Positions 58,850 to 64,000 of a stretch of DNA of 64,000 bases are shown piece after piece (positions within the stretch are counted from its first letter, which is position 1; every line of letters starts with the position of its first letter). The notes under the pieces are model-generated. The model saw only the letters and a program-made list of their open reading frames with translations. It had not been told where the DNA came from and did no database searches. A program made the translations under genes and the position numbers. Source of the stretch: Bolinopsis microptera (Eukaryota; Ctenophora; Tentaculata; Lobata; Bolinopsidae); NCBI RefSeq assembly GCF_026151205.1, contig NC_087074.1, forward strand, positions 4,216,001 to 4,280,000. The letters run 5' to 3'.

Positions 58850-60559
58850 CTATTCTGACTCACGAGTTTCTACCATAAAGCTGGTTTCCTCATTTTTTTC
58901 CTCGATAGGCATTTGTTGAGATCTGTATTTAGATTGCGTCCATCTTGTAAAGGGGTTCATGCTTTTTAGGGATGAAATAGACTTAACCGTATCGGATGAA
59001 CGAATTCTTTCTATCAAAGATGGTTTGTGTTCAATGTCGTTTTCTGCACCACACGAATCACAAGAATCCTCCGCATTAACTGTAAGGTAATCACTGTTGC
59101 AATTATTCTCCGTAGCAATACGTCTGACGTCCTTTTTGATACTTTTAATGTTCCTTTCATTCCTGATTCGGTCCTTTTTCATTACTGTCATTGCGTTTCG
59201 CCAACTGCAATCAGAAAATAAAATGTATTCATAAGTATGGCCTTTCGGTAACTCAAAATATTACGTGCTCTGAGATAATATTAATTAATAATCATTTTTG
59301 CTGATTAAACCATGAAATTAGCCTAATAAGCGAATACATTTTAGACATTTACTTAAAACTTACTTAATTATAGTGAATCCGATGAATAAAAGTGCACTGA
59401 TCAAAGCTATCGTTGCCAAACTCAAGGCTATTACGTCCCTCATCAGTGCATGCTTCGTTTCAGTTAGATGGTCTTTTTCAATTTCAATCACATTTATATC
59501 TTTAAATTCTTGATCTTTATTGACATCCTTGTCACCTATTTCCTTTGTTGTTTTTTTGTTCGTTGTATTATTGACTAATGCTTTGTCATCAGATATTTTA
59601 TCGCTTGATGCCTTTTCTATTGGAAATATGCCATCATGTGGCTTTTCAATTGGCACCTTGTCATCGGATTCCTTTTCAATTGGCACTATGTCATCAGATT
59701 CCTTTTCAATTGGCACTATGTTATCAGATGCCTTTTCAATTGGCACCTTGTCATCAGATGCCTCGTCACTCGGTTCTACGAGTACGAGTGTTGGTATATC
59801 TACGAGAACTACTTTTTTATGGTTACTGGGTGTTTTATCCGAAGCATCAGATTTATTGCCGTGGACTTCACTCTCCAATAGTGTTGGAGAAGTAATATTA
59901 TTATCGGAATGTGATTGATTGGACGGTTTTAAAATTTTACTCGTCTCTATCCTCAGTCGACCGAAATTGTTACCAGCGGATGGGTTATCCGGAAAAACAA
60001 GCTCAATATTCTTTGAATCTGTCTCATCGTTATTTAGCTTTTCTTGAAGGTTCTTTTTGAAGTTACTTGCGGCATGATGGTGTGGTGCCACGCTTTTCAT
60101 TTTATCTGCATTTTCAACCAGTTTTGCAAGCTTAACTTCGTAAGCCTTCAAAATATAATCCTTTTCGGTCCGTTCTTTTGGAGATACACCTGAAAGGATA
60201 CATGGTACGAATTCGAAATCAAAGCGTTTAAAATGTTACCACAATTTTATCATTTGTATTTGAGCCTCGCCGTTTCTACGACATAACTGTCCAATATTAA
60301 TAAAGATTTGGTTGTGATCTAGGTACCAATGCAGCTGCAATTTTAACACTACAAATCCCGACAGCACATTTTGTAATTTTGGCAAGCTATTCGGTAAGCT
60401 AGAAATCATGCACTGCGCCTTGACTTAATCAGTTAATACAACGAATTTCGATCGTTTGCACTTTTTCTCAAAAATTAAGAATATCAACTTCAACTAACCT
60501 TTGAAACAGAAGAAGAACAAGAAGGAAATCAAAAATGAACCAACACATACAGATGTCAT
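58850..60559 (-). CDS. Secreted-type single-pass membrane protein with PIEK repeats (cluster member A)
   Basis: Three exons fit in phase: 60499..60559, 59364..60189, 58850..59204, giving 413 residues. Exon 1 is almost exactly a signal peptide (TSVCVGSFLISFLFFFCFK). Exon 2 encodes a charged stalk of about 250 residues, with about five repeats of the type SDDIVPIEKE, then one membrane helix (VIALSLATIALISALLFIGF). A phase-2 intron directly after the helix leads to exon 3, a basic then serine-rich cytoplasmic tail (VMKKDRIRNERNIKSIKK; CDSCG; PFTRWTQSK). With the signal peptide it should be a type I surface protein. The intron site and overall plan match genes B and C downstream, so they look like tandem duplicates that diverged strongly. 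No known family was recognised. Confidence 0.65.
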
Positions 60560-61176
60560 AGTGACTGCGAAATGCAAAGGTATTTGGATTCCTTTGTGGG
60601 ACGAGTAGACATTAATCTCAAAGAATAAACGGAATACTGATTTTCATTTACAAAGCTACATTTTTCAACGTCTGAAAGTGACTCCTTCATAAATGAAATA
60701 GCCATCGACAGAAAAGTTTAAACGTTTGGGCGAATGAAATATTTATAATTGATGTTTTGGGAAAAAAGTGATTAGTTTAAAACTAATTACAACACTAAAT
60801 TTATTCCATTTATTGAGCTATGTAAGAAGTAATTGTAACGTCGACAACTATTTGTTTGAAAAACTGAGTGGAGACTCTCACTTTGTCCCAAAACATCAAT
60901 TATATGATCGACCCACTCAAAAGAGCGAAGACAGATTATTAGAATGAAATATTTTATGGAACAGCTACTAAAAATGCACAAAACTGACCTATTGTCAGTC
61001 TACTAAATACAATTAAAAATGACATAATTTACTCCTTCATCAAAATAATTAATGTTTATCTGTATCATTTTTTTTTTTGGAAAACGAAATTAGATATATA
61101 CAGAATAGTATTACAGGTTATATATTATGAAAATCATCATTGCAAAAATAAAACCCAGTCCATGGGACTGAAAAAA
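60560..61176. other. Spacer upstream of the membrane-protein cluster
   Basis: AT-rich, no supported exon. The promoter of gene A should lie directly right of 60560. Confidence 0.45.
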
Positions 61177-63663
61177 TTAGTTGACTTTCGATTCGAAAGA
61201 GTTAAATTCTAAATCATCCATGTTAGATAATTCATAAGTTTTGTTTGAGGTATTTCTTGATCCTCTAATACACAATAAAATTAATTTCCTAATTAAAAAT
61301 GATAATTTACACCGATAATAATTTATAATATCGTTGTAATTCTGCTTCTTCTTATAAGCAAGTTTGTTGCAAAGCAGTTTCTCAAATGTCCTGGCTTGAG
61401 GTCCCATGCCACCCGTTACTGAATATATTAATGGAGCGAATGACCCGTGCTCTACATTAAGTATTCTCTCGTTGTAGCATCGTGTTTTCTGTCTCTCGGC
61501 GTTCTCCATTGTCTTCTTTGTCGAATGTTGAAGGTAGGAATTAGAATTAGGATTAATTACCTTAACATCGAAAAAAGCCACTTGGCCCGGCCTATAGAAA
61601 CCACGAGCTCTAATATCGGGTCTTGCCTGGTCACCCGTTAGTGTTGAGGACCTCTTGAACTGCTCTCCTTCTAGTTCTTGAAGCTGAGGTTCAACTTCCA
61701 CGTCCGAGCAAACAGTTTTCAGCAAGCCAGCTAAAAAATCCCTAATTTCATTGTGTCTGATAATGATGTAGCCACCAAGATGGCAATTTAGCGAATGGTT
61801 CACATCAAACGTTTTTCCGCATGGACATTGTGATGGCAAACGATCCAGATCTAAGTTGTACCGCAATCTGATAGAATCCCTGAATTCAGATTTATTTAGA
61901 ACGAAACCATGTTTTCTAAGTGGTAAACATGAGAGCCAATTTGAGCTCCCTGGTTCGCTAATCTGCTCCAAAACCCTTGCAGTCTTCTTATCAACCTTTT
62001 TAAGTATCTCCTCTTGTTGTTCTTTATATTCCAAAACACAACATGTCTTGGAGCTCTTCTGTCGATTCCGTGTCAGTTGCAGCAAGAAATTTGCCTTTCA
62101 TGGAATTGACCAGTCCCCGGGTTACCAAAAGCGATGCAGCATGTTCTCTTTTCGCTAGATACTCCAACTGTGGCATTCCCATACCTCCGTTCTTTAATGG
62201 TAATGACATAAGCTCTCGGTGTATAGGAGATACTGGACAGCCAAATATAGTTGGAATAAGCTCATGAGTAATTATTTTGTCAAGAGGGCCCATATAAGAG
62301 CTGATATCTAGTGTCCTCATAAAATATGTAAATTTGTGGCGGACACCATGCGTAAAACAAGCGTAGGCTGCCTGAGGCTGTGATATGGCAAACTGTACTA
62401 ACTTTTTTAGCATATCACTCCACTCAACTATAAGGTTGTTAATGTAGGTATCCTTGAATTCAGGAGTCCCCAGCACAGCTCCTAAATGTCTTTGGCCATC
62501 TATTCTGATATCTATATTGCATTCGGAAAATATTTCCTGAGCTGAATGTAAATGTTCAGGATTTTTCAGGATTAAGCAAGATTTCTCCTGGTTCACGAAG
62601 TAGCCATACTTAAGTCCTTCTTCAATGATATCTTTCCACCAGCCTAAAAGTGCGTGAAGAGTACCCACTCCTGTGGCGTCATCTGCTAACCATACTTGTG
62701 CCACTTTTTCGTGATCTTCTAATTTCCGTAGTACTGGTAAAGTTGCAATGGCAAAGAGCGACATTGCCAGGTTATCGCCCTGGGTTGTACCCTCCCGACT
62801 TGGGATTTCAGCTCCCCCAACAAATAGCCGGCAAGGTTTCCGGTACATGTTGATTGCAATCAAGCTTAACTCCGGGCATAGTACTCTCACGTTGTGTAAG
62901 AGAGCTTGTCTGTTAACAGAATTAAAAGCGTTACTGGCGTCAACTAAAATCACCGCTTCCGCAGATTCTGTTTCGAATTGCTCCCGGATGTAATGCACTG
63001 CAGCTTCCGATCCACTTTTCAGTCCTGTACAACCTGCAGTGGTCCAGCGGCAACTTGGATGGCTGTTTTCAATTCCCAACTCAAACATTTTCCCACTATT
63101 CGTCTAATATATATAAAGGTCTCCCCAATTCCTATTGGCCTCACCCCTGGGCACTTGTTAAGCGGTATGAGTCTACTGTTAACGTAAGAGTCTAACAGAT
63201 CAGGATTATACGGTTTTGATGCGATCAACCTTGCAAACTTAGCAATCTCATCTCTCAGTTTCTTTCCTTCGTCTTTAAAATTCTTATGCGTCAAAATGAA
63301 TCTAAAAAAATCAGCATCAGTTTGTGATGGTCCAGCAGACCCGTTACTGTTAGTAAATTTTGCCGCCCTAAATACCATTGTTTCATCTATATTATAAAAC
63401 AACGATTCTTCTATTTCTTCAATTAGTCCAAAAAGTAAACTATTCTCCACTATAGGCATTGGTTCTGGATGCTTCTTCAATAGCTGGTCCATAGTCTCTG
63501 TAGACATTTCTAGTATTCCTTTATTATCGTTATCACACAACATGCGCACCGCAGAGCTGACTTTCCCTTCAAACATGAGGTTGGCAAATGTTCTCGCACA
63601 ATCTTTTTCTTGCTTCCGAGAGCTCCTCGCTAGTTGTCGCTGTATAGTTCTTGCTTCCCTCAT
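61177..63663 (-). pseudogene. Reverse transcriptase element with restriction-like endonuclease, frameshifted
   Basis: Three overlapping minus-strand frames read in order: 63019..63663, 62024..63088 and 61177..62085. The first two carry reverse transcriptase motifs: CPGVRPIGIGE, LVDASNAFNSVNRQ, EGTTQGDNLAMS and the catalytic box LADD (in place of YADD). The third has a zinc-like motif (CPCGKTFDVNHSLNC) followed by a PD-(D/E)xK nuclease (RPDI...FFDVKV). RT, then CCHC-like zinc motif, then restriction-like endonuclease is the order in R2-like LINEs; LADD and the DASNAFN wording mark a separate group seen in marine invertebrates. Frameshifts at about 63050 and 62050 mean this copy cannot make one protein as written. 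The N-terminus may continue beyond 63663. The last 340 bases of the window show nothing further. Confidence 0.75.
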
Positions 63664-64000
63664 GAGTGCAGAAATATTCCCATGCCTCCATGATTCTCGT
63701 TATTTGCTACAAGAGAAATGTCATTTAATTTTAAGGACGCGAGAAGAATTTGGACTTCTCGAACTACATTAGTATTACAATTACATACATTTCTTTTGTG
63801 TGAATCATCCGGACAATTATATCAAAAGAGGAAGGGATTGATATCGTTATTATGGAACCAAAAAATCGTATTTACATAATTTACTAAATGAAAAGTTATA
63901 ATTGATTGAAAATACAGATTTTTATAAATTTTCATTAAAATTTCAATATAATAATCCGATTACCGATATAAAATTATTTGTCTTAGTGACTGTGGTTGTA

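Noticed and set aside
59520..59918. Plus-strand ORF of 132 codons with IGTMSSDSF repeats
   Set aside because: Antisense of the PIEK repeats in gene A, whose own frame has a signal peptide, membrane helix and matching introns.

Overview
This window is eukaryotic nuclear DNA from an animal. Its genes are split by introns with GT..AG ends, the two strands are used independently, and the identifiable proteins are animal-type: INTS1, NSF, NDUFS7, COPS2, RPF2, an ABCG half-transporter and the last exons of an ACAP-type ArfGAP. Several complete genes lie inside introns of other genes, and the DNA between genes is full of LINEs, a SINE, foldback elements and minisatellites. A non-bilaterian marine invertebrate, for example a ctenophore, would fit, but this is inference; no species-specific marker was read.

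Layout. 1-1064 (-): a membrane protein with an LRAT-like cysteine acyltransferase/hydrolase domain, running off the left edge. 1.3-9.4 kb: a retroelement zone with an ORF fusing an AlkB-type dioxygenase to an SGNH hydrolase, a reversed GIY-YIG remnant of Penelope type, and a full-length PHD-endonuclease-RT LINE. 9.38-9.9 kb: the last two exons of an ACAP-like gene. 9.9-15.8 kb: no genes, two foldback elements. 15.8-22.5 kb: INTS1 in six exons with one single-base frameshift. 22.98-34.05 kb: NSF in twelve exons, with an antisense ABCG gene in intron 5 and a 4.5-kb terminal-inverted-repeat element in intron 7 that carries a 2.4-kb pyrimidine-rich satellite and a LINE fragment. 34.9-35.9 kb: NDUFS7. 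36.5-52.1 kb: COPS2 in ten exons. Its intron 5 hosts an antisense SAP-like/coiled-coil gene, an antisense basic ORF and RPF2. Its intron 9 hosts a SINE and an antisense cysteine-rich membrane protein. 52.9-60.6 kb (-): a cluster of three genes for single-pass membrane proteins that share a phase-2 intron directly after the membrane segment. 61.2-63.7 kb (-): a frameshifted RT element with a restriction-like endonuclease.

The conserved genes do core cell work: snRNA 3' processing (INTS1), SNARE disassembly (NSF), respiratory complex I (NDUFS7), cullin deneddylation (COPS2) and 60S ribosome assembly (RPF2). They form no pathway together; their closeness is packing. The least explained parts are the AlkB-SGNH ORF and the membrane-protein cluster. 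Exon borders were placed by hand from splice signals, reading phase and remembered human proteins, so they need transcript confirmation.
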